A stretch of DNA of 64,000 nucleotides, taken from NCBI GenBank assembly GCA_963082975.1, contig OY720347.1, forward strand, positions 12,630,225 to 12,694,224, written 5' to 3'. A model generated the notes under the pieces. It was given only the letters and a program-made list of their open reading frames with translations, made no database searches and was not told the DNA's origin. The stretch comes from Labia minor (Eukaryota > Arthropoda > Insecta > Dermaptera > Spongiphoridae). Shown here piece after piece: positions 38,010-45,739 of the stretch (its first letter is position 1; each line of letters begins with the position of its first letter). The translations under genes were made by a program, and so were the position numbers.

Positions 38010-39172
38010 GAGTGTAAAATAAAAATTGTTTCATACATAAAAATATAATTTTTCCTTTTATTAAGTTGGTGAATCTGAATTTAATTTAAGATTTGATCTC
38101 ATGCATCTTAAGTTGCAAAATTTTAATATTTTTTTATATCAGCTGTTCAAAAGATACATTAAAATTATAAAGTTTTCTCGTAAATTATTTTAAAAGACAG
38201 GACCACCATCAATCAATCAATTTTTTTTTCAATAATACAATTATTATTACAATATTTATTTTAATCAAAAAAAAAAAGTAAATAAGGATTTCTATAAGTT
38301 TATTAAATATTTTATGATAATTAAATATTTTCATATTTAATGTCTGAACATTTGTTTTTTTTCTTTTCTTTTCTTGTTTTGTTTTTTTTTTTGTTAATTT
38401 AATACAAAAGAAAAGTTAATTATTTATATAGCAATTTTTCTTTTAAATAACTTTTTATTTTACTTAAATAGGATTAAATTATTTTGAATTTTAAATTCTT
38501 TTGACAGGCATCACGAATTTTTACCGACCGTACAAATTAGAATGAAAAGTTGGATAATTCATTTTGTTCTTTATAATAAATTAATAATATATGGTAGGTA
38601 TAATTTAGAACAGTGATTCTCAACCATTTTTTTTTTACCGCGGCACACTTTTATCGATTTAAAAATTTGGCGGCACACAAAGAAAAAAATAAGTGTAAAA
38701 AGTGGTCCCAAAAATGGTTTACCTTTCTTTTTGTTTAGAACCATATTGAAAAAATTTAGAAAAAAAGTCGGAAATGTTTAAGAGCTTCATAATCTCGCAG
38801 CAGACTTTTGAAAATCTCGCGGCACAGTGGTTGAGAATCACTGATTTAGAAAATGGATTATCTCATGTTTTTAATTAATTTTCAAAATAATAATAATAAT
38901 ACTAATAATAATAAGATGATAGTTATGTAGAAAATGTAATAAAATAGTTTGTCAAACATTAAATAGATTAAAAAAAGGGTTTGTACCTTCCTTGACGCAC
39001 GTAGATAGGTCCGGGATTGTTGGGGTCTACACTGGCGGCAGCCATGGCGGCGTCCAGCCGCAAAGGCAGAAGGGCATCCGGCGCCACAAACGCCTCGGGA
39101 CCGTCACCCGGCACCTGCTGAGGTCGAGAGCTCTCGAAGAAAGATACACGCACCTTCTGGCTAGGCTCGGAC
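14693..39172 (-). CDS. CaaX-box (prenylated) protein, C-terminal two exons of the long form
   Basis: Two exons, 38987-39172 and 14693-15071, are separated by a 23,915-bp GT-AG intron. The first ends in phase 2 (AG) and the second supplies the last base (C), giving GPIYVRQGSTDSGWDNPF. Coding DNA here is GC-rich against AT-rich flanks. The conserved-looking core is GWDNPFRPDGDLSREADEI followed by VELIKGGKPITP. An Ala/Gly/Pro-rich linker follows, then a basic tail ending KKKPKCKCCVIQ-stop. CVIQ is a CaaX box; with the Lys run and extra Cys it predicts prenylation, likely farnesyl because the last residue is Gln, plus palmitoylation and inner plasma-membrane attachment. The ending recalls paralemmins, but I cannot confirm the family. 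More 5' exons lie right of 39172, possibly outside the window. Confidence 0.75.
15169..15711. mobile_element. Foldback mariner derivative (MITE-like)
   Basis: Ends CGAGGTGTGACTAAAAAGTT and its inverse, flanked by TA. The inverted arms are more than 200 bp long, so the element is two copies of one mariner end joined head to head. The spacer on the minus strand still encodes mariner helix-turn-helix sequence: VREMVTKDRRL, then after a frame break LRLIAEELGISKDTVS. It inserted in the long intron, close to the terminal CaaX exon. Confidence 0.85.
15714..17178. other. Intron, mostly AT-rich; short GC-rich repeat at about 16880-17065
   Basis: No exon seen. Around 16880-17065 is a GC-rich piece with GGGCCGGATTTGGGCCGA on one side and AGAGGGCCCCGTAAAACAAA on the other, embedded in TA repeats. 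It looks like a decayed DNA transposon, class unresolved. Confidence 0.4.
17179..17261 (-). CDS. Alternative first coding exon of the CaaX-protein gene
   Basis: The minus strand has ATG at 17243 in a fair context (TCAATGG), an open frame MASISHGGVLYYVYNVQR then NPT, and a strong donor ACAAG|GTGGGT at 17179/17178. It ends in phase 2, exactly what the acceptor at 15071 needs; the join gives NPTSTDSGWDNPF and a 147-residue protein (65+379 nt). A possible acceptor lies at 17262 (ATATAAAAG|ATATT), and an in-frame TAA sits just before it, so the reading starts in this exon. It cannot follow the 38987 exon in frame (phase 0 start), so it should define a separate short isoform with its own promoter. 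Confidence 0.6.
17262..19090. other. AT-rich intron, nothing recognised
   Basis: Low-complexity A/T-rich DNA with short TA repeats (for example near 18970). No open frame of note, no transposon ends seen. Confidence 0.5.
19145..19440 (-). other. GC-rich island, possible 5' exon or promoter
   Basis: A sharp GC- and CpG-rich block inside the AT-rich intron. On the minus strand an acceptor-like TCTCATCCAG at 19306 and a donor-like GATCAG|GTGTTT at 19145 frame an open, Arg-rich stretch. Three frames are largely open, so coding status is unclear. A 5' UTR exon or alternative promoter of the CaaX gene is as likely. Confidence 0.3.
19958..20422. mobile_element. hAT-type MITE nested in family A
   Basis: Ends CAGAGGTTCTTAAACT and AAGAACCTCTG, with GGTCCGCGGACCC near the left end. 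Flanked by an exact 8-bp duplication ACCTACAA (19950-19957, 20423-20430). The interrupted host sequence is a known segment of family A. Confidence 0.88.
20456..20856. mobile_element. Second hAT-type MITE nested in family A
   Basis: Ends CAGTGATTTTCAACCT and AGGTTGAGAAACACTG, with GGGGGGCGATCGACATC inside. Exact 8-bp duplication CTCTAAAG (20448-20455, 20857-20864). Same family as the copy at 63660. Confidence 0.88.
21851..22110 (-). promoter_or_regulatory. GC-rich 5' exon/promoter island with strong minus-strand donor
   Basis: A CpG-containing block unlike the flanking AT-rich intron. On the minus strand it ends AACACCAAAACAG|GTGAGC, a near-consensus 5' splice site at 21851/21850. The open frame inside (80 codons from 22107) stops before the donor, so as an exon it would be untranslated leader. 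Splicing it to the acceptor at 17262 would put the ATG at 17243 first, giving the short CaaX isoform. The transcription start is not defined. Confidence 0.4.
22111..22590. other. Intron, nothing recognised
   Basis: AT-rich DNA with no exon or transposon end that I can support. It is directly upstream, on the minus strand, of the GC-rich island and may include promoter sequence. Confidence 0.4.
22599..22931. mobile_element. hAT-type MITE (GCGGCACAC family)
   Basis: Ends CAATGATTCTCAACC and GGTTGAGAATCACTT with ACCGCGGCACAC near the left and CGCGGCACACAA near the right. Imperfect 8-bp flanks (TGATAAAG and ATTTAAAG). Relatives at 38611, 60486 and, more distantly, 37162. Confidence 0.75.
23115..23444 (+). 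mobile_element. Helentron-like family A, 3' fragment with a nested TTAA MITE
   Basis: Begins in the TCGATTGAATCGCTGAAAG segment, runs through CGTGACGTGGTG and ends in the inverted box and 3' hairpin GAGTGGAGACACTC. The 5' half is missing. A short element (23314-23396) splits it. Confidence 0.7.
23314..23396. mobile_element. 83-bp piggyBac-type MITE (TTAA target)
   Basis: Ends CACGTTTCCGCCGGC and GCCGGCGGGAACGTT, inverted repeats, flanked by TTAA on both sides inside a family A copy whose intact consensus has one TTAA there. A second copy is at 63113-63186. Confidence 0.7.
23944..24235 (-). mobile_element. tRNA-derived SINE (family 1, copy 1)
   Basis: The minus strand begins AAGGCGCCATTGGGTGTG, has a B-box-like GGGTTCAAGTCCCGG, and a shared body (GGGACGGAGTCAACCCAGCC) and tail (TACAAAGTCAGAAGG). 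It ends in a T-rich tract. A 12-bp duplication CATAATATAATA flanks it (23932-23943, 24236-24247). Confidence 0.85.
24515..25119 (-). mobile_element. Helentron-like family A, full-length copy
   Basis: Read on the minus strand: start TTACTATCTCGCC, (TG)n microsatellite at about 24974-25010, core GAAATTTGGTATAC, end GAGTGGAGACACTCCAG. The 5' hairpin is slightly changed (CCAGATATCG). Confidence 0.8.
25120..25925. other. Intron, AT-rich, nothing recognised
   Basis: No exon or element boundary seen. Confidence 0.4.
25926..26300 (+). repeat. Interspersed repeat family C
   Basis: Starts TATCTTATTATACTAGCAAA, followed by a (TA)n run, a middle with AAATGACGTCAGCAACTAC and TATCCACAGGCCATAC, and ends GGCTCGGTGAACCAG. 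Other copies at 36856, 39376 and 48069. It could be another rolling-circle-type element, but I see no 3' hairpin. Confidence 0.65.
26301..27050. other. Intron, AT-rich, with poly-C tract
   Basis: No gene seen. A run of about 13 C at about 26886 and poly-A near 26741. Confidence 0.4.
27060..27370. other. GC-richer block of unknown nature
   Basis: Stands out in base composition; no consistent open frame, splice pair or terminal repeat. It may be an old retrotransposon piece or a regulatory island. Function unknown. Confidence 0.25.
27491..27770 (+). mobile_element. tRNA-derived SINE (family 1, copy 2)
   Basis: Starts GGCGCCATTGGGTATGCGGG, B-box-like GGGTTCAAGTCCCGG, body GGGACGGAGTCAACCCAGCC, tail GTACAAAGTCAGAGG running into (TA)n. 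Same family as 23944 and 29822. Confidence 0.85.
27771..28640. other. Intron, AT-rich, nothing recognised
   Basis: A few less AT-rich patches (27900-28000, 28350-28450) but no open frame, splice pair or repeat boundary. Confidence 0.4.
28644..28918. mobile_element. hAT-type MITE (CAGGCCTGGCCAACC ends)
   Basis: Inverted ends CAGGCCTGGCCAACC and GGTTGGCCAGGCCTG, GGGCCGCG near both ends. Flanks ACTTGTAC and ACTTATAA match at 6 of 8 positions, an aged hAT target duplication. Confidence 0.8.
29428..29530 (+). repeat. Interspersed repeat family E, copy 1
   Basis: Shares ATCTCGTAAACTAGAAGAGA, CCGAGAAAT and TTGGAATTAAAAAAGGAATC with an inverted copy at 33660-33780. Class unknown. The surrounding 28927-29821 shows nothing else. 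Confidence 0.6.
29822..30106 (-). mobile_element. tRNA-derived SINE (family 1, copy 3)
   Basis: Minus-strand copy with head GGCGCCATTGGGTGTGCGGG, body GGGACGGAGTCAACCCAGCC and tail TACAAAGTCATAGG followed by a long T tract (poly-A on plus). No clear target duplication. Confidence 0.85.
30107..31398. other. Intron, AT-rich with simple repeats
   Basis: (TA)n runs near 30980 and 31000 and TAA/AAT triplets near 30370. No gene or transposon seen. Confidence 0.4.
31399..31705. mobile_element. MITE, second copy, with internal 37-bp tandem repeat
   Basis: The same terminal inverted repeats as 861-1053 (TATAAGGGAATTTTGTAAAT and inverse). The centre has two full and one partial 37-bp units starting ACGTTTCGATTGCTAATTCT at 31462, 31499 and 31536. 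The right flank continues AGCCACCAAAGCTTTAATAA, which is found inverted to the left of the first copy, so the full element is longer than the inverted arms. Confidence 0.7.
31850..32440 (+). mobile_element. Helentron-like family A, full-length copy
   Basis: Uninterrupted: start TTACTATCTCGCCAGAG, TG-rich microsatellite at about 31960-31992, core GAAATTTGGTTCAC and CAACCGGAAGAG, inverted box GCGAGATATT, hairpin GAGCGGAGACACTC, end CAGCTTA. A good reference copy. Confidence 0.8.
32441..34095. other. Intron, AT-rich; inverted copy of repeat E at 33660-33780
   Basis: Apart from the repeat E copy, no exon or element. 33300-33560 is slightly less AT-rich with no readable feature. Confidence 0.4.
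34096..34747 (-). mobile_element. Deleted mariner element
   Basis: Ends CGAGGTCTGTTCTAAAG and CTTTTGAACAGACCTCG. The minus strand encodes the last third of a mariner transposase: SELWKNK, stop, then DNAPAHTSFLLRDFL, MPQPPYSPDLVHCDYFLF and KGKRFATIDEIKS, stop. The DD34D second and third Asp regions are visible, but the N-terminal two thirds are deleted, so it is not autonomous. It shares its structure and stops with 50513-51090. Confidence 0.85.
34748..35617. other. Intron, AT-rich with (CA)n and (TA)n microsatellites
   Basis: (CA)n near 34991-35006 and (TA)n at about 35180-35206. No gene seen. Confidence 0.4.
35618..35937 (-). mobile_element. Helentron-like family D, short copy
   Basis: Minus-strand start TTACCGACCGACGATAG(T), end with the inverted box ACCGTCGGTCGGTTC, hairpin-like GACCTGTGGTCAGG (plus-strand reading) and CAACTTA. 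The microsatellite and core present at 57869-58532 are deleted here. Confidence 0.65.
35938..36855. other. Intron, AT-rich, nothing recognised
   Basis: No exon, repeat boundary or RNA gene seen. Confidence 0.4.
36856..37456 (+). repeat. Interspersed repeat family C with nested hAT MITE
   Basis: Same start (TCTTATTATACTAGC), AAATGACGTCAGCAACTAC and end CTCGGTGAACCAGG as 25926. A hAT MITE occupies 37162-37359. Confidence 0.7.
37162..37359. mobile_element. hAT-type MITE nested in repeat C
   Basis: Ends CAGTGCTCCGCAACC and GGTTTCGGAGCACTG; CACACCAGTGTGCCGCGGCA inside. Exact 8-bp duplication CATTAATG (37154-37161, 37360-37367). Confidence 0.88.
37457..38602. other. Intron, AT-rich with (TA)n at about 37975
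   Basis: No exon or element seen. Confidence 0.4.
38611..38843. mobile_element. hAT-type MITE (GCGGCACAC family)
   Basis: Ends CAGTGATTCTCAACCA and GGTTGAGAATCACTG, exact 8-bp duplication ATTTAGAA (38603-38610, 38844-38851). It lies just 3' of the CaaX-gene exon in the intron. Confidence 0.88.
38987..39172 (-). CDS. Internal exon of the CaaX-protein gene (long isoform)
   Basis: Minus-strand acceptor TTTTTAG|GTCCGAGCC at 39173/39172 and donor CAAGGAAG|GTACAA at 38987/38986. The frame reads SEPSQKVRVSFFESSRPQQV then PGDGPEAFVAPDALLPLRLD and AAMAAASVDPNNPGPIYVRQ. GC-rich and Ala/Pro-rich, like the terminal exon. It enters with one base of a split codon and leaves in phase 2. It is part of the CDS listed at 14693-39172; given separately because the next 5' exon was not found. 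Confidence 0.75.
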
Positions 39173-39375
39173 CTAAAAACGAAAAAAAAAAAAATTAATT
39201 ATAAAACATTCAAAAATTTTCATTTAAAATTTAATTAATTTATTGAAATCCTTTATAACAAAAATAACAATTATTTTTAAATTAATTCACAAATATTTTT
39301 AATAAATAATTAAAATTTAAAAATGAATTATTTATTATTATTTATACCTATTTTTTTTATGAATATAGTTAGATA

Positions 39376-39735
39376 TATCTTATCATATTATACTAGCAAA
39401 AATTGTATATATATATATATATATATATTTGTACCAGATACTTTTTAAATATTAAACCGCCCTAAGGAATTTTTTTTTGAAATTCATACCATAGATAATA
39501 TTTAAAAAGAAAAATCGATCTGTATTGGTTTCAGCCTCATGAAAAATCAACTTTATTAGTAATTTCTTAATTTAAAATAGTAAATTTAATGTTAATGTTT
39601 TTGATGGGTCATTTTTAGAAAACCCATTTAACAATTGTAATAAATAATTAAAAAATTATGAAATTTTTAATGTTTATAATAATAAATTGTATAAATTTGT
39701 AAAAGGGTCGAGCGTTAATTCGGTGTACCAGGTAT
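39376..39735 (+). repeat. Interspersed repeat family C, diverged copy
   Basis: Starts TATCTTATCATATTATACTA, then (TA)n, TTAAACCGCCCTAAGGAA, and ends TCGGTGTACCAGGTA. The middle differs from the other copies. The 39736-40507 stretch after it is plain AT-rich DNA. Confidence 0.55.
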
Positions 39736-41060
39736 TTTATTTTATGTGTTAGATTTCCTTTCTTTTTTTTTCTTTTTATTTAAAATTATTATTTTATTCA
39801 TAATTGATATAAAGTAGTATAAATAGTATAAATTACTTCAATGGTACAATAACAGACACCTTAACAATTTAAAATTAAGTTGTTTTTTTTTTGTGAGAAT
39901 GTAATTCTTTTTCTTTAGATAAGAAATAATAAATAACATTATTAGTAGCAAATGGATTTACTATATACTAGATTGAACAGAATGTGAATGGATTCAATTG
40001 ACAAAATGATCAAAAAGACCTTTTCATTCAATTACATTTAATTTCTTGTTAGAAATCTCAAAGAAAATTTTCAAAATATAATAAATCAATATAAATAAAA
40101 TCAAACAAAAAAGCAACAAAAAACATATTAAGTATATACCAAATGAAATGTGTAAAAAATAAAATAGATTCATTTTACTTTTATATATATAATATATATA
40201 TATATATATACATTACATTACATTTTCAACGATTTTATGCTATCTTAATGTTTATAAATCATTTATAAACGAAAAAAAAACAGATACATTTCAAAATATT
40301 CAAGAATATTAATCATTGACTAATGCCTCCAGAATTCAATAGAAGTTAAAAAAAATGGTATATTATTCAAATGAGATAAATAAAAAAGAAAATGTGCAAG
40401 AAATATAAATGATGGCTAACATTTCAATTGAATTTTGAGTATACTATTTCAATTTTAATGGTAAAAAAATAAATATATACATATAATAGATATATATTTT
40501 TGTCTATTTACTATCTCGCCAGAGATAGTATTGCGATCACGAAAATTTTCGATGTCAAGATTTTGATGTTTTTATACGTTTTGAAGGTTCCTGAATCATT
40601 TTCACTAAAGTTGAGAAAAATGTCTGTGTGTGTGTGTGTGTATGTATGTATGTAGACAAGATTATGCAAAAACTGTTTGAGCAAGAATCATGAAATTTGG
40701 TATACTGGCATTATTCAAAATTCGTAGTTTTCTATGAACTTTTGAGAAATGTAGCTCAACCGGAAGCGGGTCATTACTACAAGGTTTTCATTTTTTCTCC
40801 TCTAAAGTGACCGTAAAAATAAAGAAATATGTTTGATAGTTTTTCCACATGATTAAAAATTGTATAAAACTGCTATATATAGCATTTCAGCTTGATTGAA
40901 TCGCTGAAAGTACCAGAATTATTTTTTTAACACTGCAAATCTCACGCGCCAACAAGTGACGTGGTGCCATCAACAAAGACCCAAACATGTGCGCTGGTTT
41001 AATAAATATTATCTATTAAGTTTAATTTAAATATAATATATTATGTTATTTAATGCAATT

Positions 41061-44000
41061 AGGGGTGTAGGGGTTACGCTGTGTGGTAGCACCTTCTACC
41101 GTTGACGACCACATCGAGTGTCATCGACAGGAGATGGTTAATGGTAATTGGTCCTCACAGGGTACCCAACTCTCACTATTGGCTCCTCGTGCCACACCCC
41201 GGGCAACTGCATTGGTCTGTAGGCTAAACATAGTGAGGGTAGCCAGATATGGCGAAATCGCAGCGTCTGTTCTCCATGTTAGGGGCGGCTGCAAACAGCG
41301 TCTGTTCCCCATGTTAGGGGCGGCTGACTTCAAACCGAGGAAGGCAATGGGAAACCACCTTGGACAATTCTCCCAAGAACGACTTATGGCTCCTGTTACT
41401 GTTAAATGTTCCGGATTAAGACCTCCGATCGGATCTCCGGGGAGGTCAACTGTGACGAGAGAGATAGGAAATCTAGTTAGGATTGGCGCGTGGAACGTGA
41501 GGGGGCTTCTGCAGCCGGGGAAGTTCCGGATAGTCGAGATGGAGATGGAGCGTGTTGGCATCTCTCTTATGGGATTATCTGAAACCCACTGGAGGGGGAG
41601 CGGACATTTCAAAGACTCAAGTGGATGCATGGTTTTTTTCTCTGGGGAGGAAACCCTGTCGAGGAATGGCGTCGCTGTCGTGGTGACTCCGGCTCTATCT
41701 AAAAGCGTGATATCTTATAGATCTATAAACAGCCGTATTTTGGTGTTGAAGATGAATACTACTCCTTTCATTTTAAATATCATACAAATCTACGCTCCCA
41801 CTGCTGATGCTGAAGATGAGGTAATTGATGAATTCTACAATGAGCTGGAGTCTGTGATTCAAAGTATACCGGATCGGGAAATTATAACAATAACGGGTGA
41901 TTTTAACGCGAAAGTAGGTACAACTACGGAAGATTTTCATTTAAGGAGTGTTGTAGGAAAATACGGTCTTGGGGAAAGAAATGAACGAGGTTTAAGACTC
42001 ATTCAATTCTGTGTAGATAATTCCTTCACGATAACAAATACAACATTCCAACACCACAAACGCCGCCTCTATACCTGGACGTCCCCTAATGGTTTACATC
42101 GAAACCAGATAGATTACATTCTCATAAGAACGAGATGGAGGTCTTCAATACGGAATGTGAAGACGCTCCCGGGAGCGGTTTGTGGATCCGATCATCAATT
42201 ACTTGTAGCCGAGTTCTGTCTGAAACTGAAAAAATGTAACATCCAGAGTGTCCATCCGAAACTCAAGATCTCAGATTCTACAGAATTTCTAAAGAGAATA
42301 ACTTGTTACAACTCCAAGTACAAATACAACCTTTCATCTTCTGCTAATGAGATGTGGACATCTACAAAAGAACTTATTAAAAGTGCAGTAGATATAACCT
42401 CAAGGGATGTCAAAAGAAATTCGTGGATCACGGATGGAACAATGCTATTGATTGAAGAAAGGCGCATCCTAAAATCCAAAGGAAATAATGAATTGATGAT
42501 CAAACAACTGAACAAGAATATCCAAGCGGCATGTCGGAGAGACAAAAATAACTATTATAAAGAATTATGCTCAAATGTCCAAAAGCATTCTGAGCATAAT
42601 AATTCTAAAGATCTCTTCAAGACAATCAAATTAATCACCCGTGAGTTTAGTCCTGGGTCTTGGGCGCTCCAATTTGGTGGAAAATATAGCAATTCAATTG
42701 GAGAAACATGCAATATATGGAGGGACTATTGTGAATCATTATATCAGGGGGATCCACCATCTACAACAATACAATCTTTTGAAAATGAGCCTGGTATCTT
42801 AGAGTCTGAAGTGTCTCATGCCATAAATTCACTGAAGAACGGTAAATCTCCCGGTTCAGATCAAATTACATCAGAGATCTTGAAAGGCATGGGAGACATA
42901 GGAATATCAAGAATTGGAGATATTTGTAATAGGGTGTGGGATACTGGAAAATGGCCTGATGACTGGGTTCGCTCAATTTTTGTCCCATTCCATAAAAAAG
43001 GACCCAAAAACATTTGTGATAATTACAGACTTATCGCTTTAATACCTCATGCTAGTAAAGTGTTGCTTTCTATCATTCATGAAAGACTGAAGCACTATAT
43101 TGCCTGGCAGATTCCACCTAATCAGACTGGTTTTGTAAAAGGAAAGGGAACCCGAGAACAAATTTTAAACATAAGACTCATAATTGAAAAAGCCAGAGAA
43201 TATTATCACCCAGTTTATTTTTGCTTTGTAGACTACTGCAAAGCATTTGACAGCTTACAATGGCCGAAGCTCTGGATGATTCTGGAAAGCATGGGCGTTC
43301 CCATACATTTAATATCATTAATAAAGAGTCTATACGAAAACAACTCCGGGGTGGTTAGGATTGAGAACAGCCTGTCGAAGGAGTTTAATGTAGGCAAGGG
43401 TGTGCGTCAGGGATGTATTTTGTCGCCGATTCTCTTCAACATATACGGGGAATATGTCATGCGGAGGGTTCTGGGGGGCTGGGATGGGGGTGTTTCTGTG
43501 GGAGGGGTAAAAATAACAGATTTAAGATATGCGGATGATACGGCCCTGCTCGCCAACTCGGAAGAGGAATTAGTTCAGCTACTTGGAAAACTTGAACGAG
43601 TAAGTGAAGAGTTTGGACTAAAGATCAATCAACGAAAAACCAAAATCATGATTGTCGACCGTGCTAATGACAATAAACCTAACGTCAAGAAAATCGGGGA
43701 TTATAATGTGATTGACCACTTCATATATCTCGGGTCCATGATAACCAACAAAGGCGGCTGTGATGCTGAGATAAATAGGCGTATACAGATGGGGAGATCA
43801 GTAATGACGAAGTTAAAAAAAATATGGCAGGACAACAGCCTAACCACCAATACAAAAAAAGTTTTAGTCGAATCGCTGGTCTTCCTCGTAATGCTGTACG
43901 CATCAGAAACATGGACAGTGAAGCAGGTCAGTCGCAGAAAAATAGATGCCTTCGAGCTATGGTGTTGGAGGAGGATGCTACGAGTCCCCTGGACAGCACG

Positions 44001-44344
44001 TCGAACGAACATCTCGATTCTTGGTGAGATAGGGGCTGATCTTCGGCTGTCGAGTATTGTGCTCACAAGGGTCATGAGCTATTTTGGTCATCTTACCCGC
44101 TCCAATGATGGGTTTGAACGGATCGTGATCCAAGGAAAAGTGGAGGGTTCACGAAGACGGGGCAGGTCACCGGCCAGATGGACCGATCAAATAGGGGAAG
44201 GTGTTGGCGCTGGTCTCCAGAAGGCTACTGTGGAGGCTCGCGATCGCTCCAGATGGAGAAAGGTGCTCCACAAAATAAAAATTGTGGGAGCATGGAGTTA
44301 AAGTTCACGCAACTTCTGTTAAGAAGAAAGCGACGAAGAAGAAG
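41061..44344 (+). mobile_element. Full-length RTE-clade non-LTR retrotransposon
   Basis: A 3.28-kb element flanked by AATGCAATT (41052-41060 and 44345-44353), both inside a family A element. One long ORF, no poly-A; the 3' end is a GAA-rich short repeat (CGACGAAGAAGAAG), as in RTE elements. The size matches the RTE norm of about 3.2 kb. A 30-bp segment (TCCATGTTAGGGGCGGCTG type) is repeated in tandem at about 41269-41331. Confidence 0.9.
41134..44301 (+). CDS. RTE endonuclease-reverse transcriptase (intact ORF)
   Basis: The first ATG of an open frame that is already open at 41083; 1055 residues. The APE endonuclease domain (about residues 115-365) shows WNVRG, LSETHW, IYAPT, GDFNAKVG, NQIDYILI and GSDHQLL, so all catalytic blocks are present. 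The reverse transcriptase (about 570-850) shows SPGSDQI, FVDYCKAFD, GVRQGCILSP and the active-site RYADD. The C-terminal region carries IYLGSMIT, ASETWTVKQV, IDAFELWCWRRMLRVPWTAR and YFGHLTR, typical of RTE/BovB-type proteins. No stop or frameshift. With clean target duplications this suggests a recent insertion and possibly a live copy. It copies RNA into DNA at a nicked target (family knowledge). Confidence 0.92.
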   Translation: MVNGNWSSQGTQLSLLAPRATPRATALVCRLNIVRVARYGEIAASVLHVRGGCKQRLFPMLGAADFKPRKAMGNHLGQFSQERLMAPVTVKCSGLRPPIGSPGRSTVTREIGNLVRIGAWNVRGLLQPGKFRIVEMEMERVGISLMGLSETHWRGSGHFKDSSGCMVFFSGEETLSRNGVAVVVTPALSKSVISYRSINSRILVLKMNTTPFILNIIQIYAPTADAEDEVIDEFYNELESVIQSIPDREIITITGDFNAKVGTTTEDFHLRSVVGKYGLGERNERGLRLIQFCVDNSFTITNTTFQHHKRRLYTWTSPNGLHRNQIDYILIRTRWRSSIRNVKTLPGAVCGSDHQLLVAEFCLKLKKCNIQSVHPKLKISDSTEFLKRITCYNSKYKYNLSSSANEMWTSTKELIKSAVDITSRDVKRNSWITDGTMLLIEERRILKSKGNNELMIKQLNKNIQAACRRDKNNYYKELCSNVQKHSEHNNSKDLFKTIKLITREFSPGSWALQFGGKYSNSIGETCNIWRDYCESLYQGDPPSTTIQSFENEPGILESEVSHAINSLKNGKSPGSDQITSEILKGMGDIGISRIGDICNRVWDTGKWPDDWVRSIFVPFHKKGPKNICDNYRLIALIPHASKVLLSIIHERLKHYIAWQIPPNQTGFVKGKGTREQILNIRLIIEKAREYYHPVYFCFVDYCKAFDSLQWPKLWMILESMGVPIHLISLIKSLYENNSGVVRIENSLSKEFNVGKGVRQGCILSPILFNIYGEYVMRRVLGGWDGGVSVGGVKITDLRYADDTALLANSEEELVQLLGKLERVSEEFGLKINQRKTKIMIVDRANDNKPNVKKIGDYNVIDHFIYLGSMITNKGGCDAEINRRIQMGRSVMTKLKKIWQDNSLTTNTKKVLVESLVFLVMLYASETWTVKQVSRRKIDAFELWCWRRMLRVPWTARRTNISILGEIGADLRLSSIVLTRVMSYFGHLTRSNDGFERIVIQGKVEGSRRRGRSPARWTDQIGEGVGAGLQKATVEARDRSRWRKVLHKIKIVGAWS

Positions 44345-44391
44345 AATGCAATTAAAAGTGCGAGATAGTCGAGTGAAGACACTCCAGCTAA

Positions 44392-45736
44392 TTTTTAATT
44401 GTAAAAACAAATTGATTAAATGAATCAATCTATATACACTAGAAAAAAATTATATATTAAAATTATATTAAAACAAATATTTGATAGATACACATTATTA
44501 TATAATTTTTATTTGCAATTGATATAATATTATAAATATTAAACCAAAGAAATAAATTTAAAGTAAAATTAAAAAAAAAAAAACATTTTCAGAATACATA
44601 CACGTATAGTATATTTATAGGTTTATTTATAATATATATTTACATTTATAGATTTGATATGAATTTTAAATTATCATTAAGAAAGAAAATAAAATCTGAA
44701 TTATCATAAATACAAGGATTGTTTATTTTTAAATACTATTTTTTTTATTGCTTAAATGGTAAATGGAAAGAAGAATTTTAATAGCCAATAGACACCTTTC
44801 TAATATATATAGAATTAAAATATAATTAAATAAAATTAATAAATAAAAGCAAGGAGATTTTTCCAATATTTATATATTCTTTATTATCCAATTTTTCTTT
44901 TTTTTTTAATTAACATTCTTATTAATATAAAACCAGTTGTGTTAACCCTCATTTAACTCTTCAATTGATACATATGTACATTAGTTTAGTAATTACATAT
45001 ATATACCTATATATATATATAGTTGAACCCGTTGCAATCGGTGTTAGCAATTTCAGTTTAAAATGAATTTATCGTGGTTGGCAGCAATTAAAATTAAAGT
45101 TCTTTGAAAACAATATTTTTCTTATACCTAATGATCATTTTTTAGTAATCTGCCTTGAGCGGAGCTTTCTTTAATTTTTGTTTTTATGTTGTTCTGGTCG
45201 TGGATATTAAAAAATGAATGATTTGATAGCAAATAAAACATATAATAATATAATAGTTGATATTAATACATAATATTGAAAATAAAAATTATCGATAAAT
45301 ATATTAATAACAACTAATTTATCAACAAATTCAAACACCAAGAAGAAATTGGATTAAAAAATAGGCATATATATAATACGAATTCTAGTATTCAATTAAC
45401 ATTTTTTTCAAACACATAAAAATCAAATTACCATTTATAGAATAATTTTGTTTTTTTTGAAAGACGCCACCTAGTGTGTCTTTGCGGGCAACTTAAGAGG
45501 ATAGGTGAAAATGATACATACATATGACGATTATGGCTTTTATATATATAAATAATTTTATTTATTTAAAAAAAATATAATAAAAAATATGTACATGTAT
45601 AATAATTAAAATATCAAAGATATAAATAATATTTTAGGAATAAATACACACTTTGGTAATATGTTAATAAGTGTAGGCATAGGTCTGTACTTAACTCAAC
45701 ACACCAGTCCTCAAAATAAAACCTCTCCATGGTACT
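44392..45736. other. AT-rich DNA, nothing recognised
   Basis: No gene or element seen. (TA)n near 45000-45022. Confidence 0.4.
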
Positions 45737-45739
45737 TAT

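Larger units (their letters stand above)
40508..44391 (+). mobile_element. Helentron-like family A interrupted by an RTE LINE
   Basis: The left part (40508-41060) has TTACTATCTCGCCAGAG, TG microsatellite, core and TGACGTGGTGCC. The right part (44354-44391) has GCGAGATAGTCGAGTGAAGA and CACTCCAGCTAA. Joining them across one copy of the RTE target duplication recovers the normal family A 3' end. Confidence 0.8.

Noticed and set aside
41121-41630. 169-codon minus-strand frame in the RTE element
   Set aside because: Shadow of the intact plus-strand reverse transcriptase ORF; the same applies to other frames inside 41083-44301.
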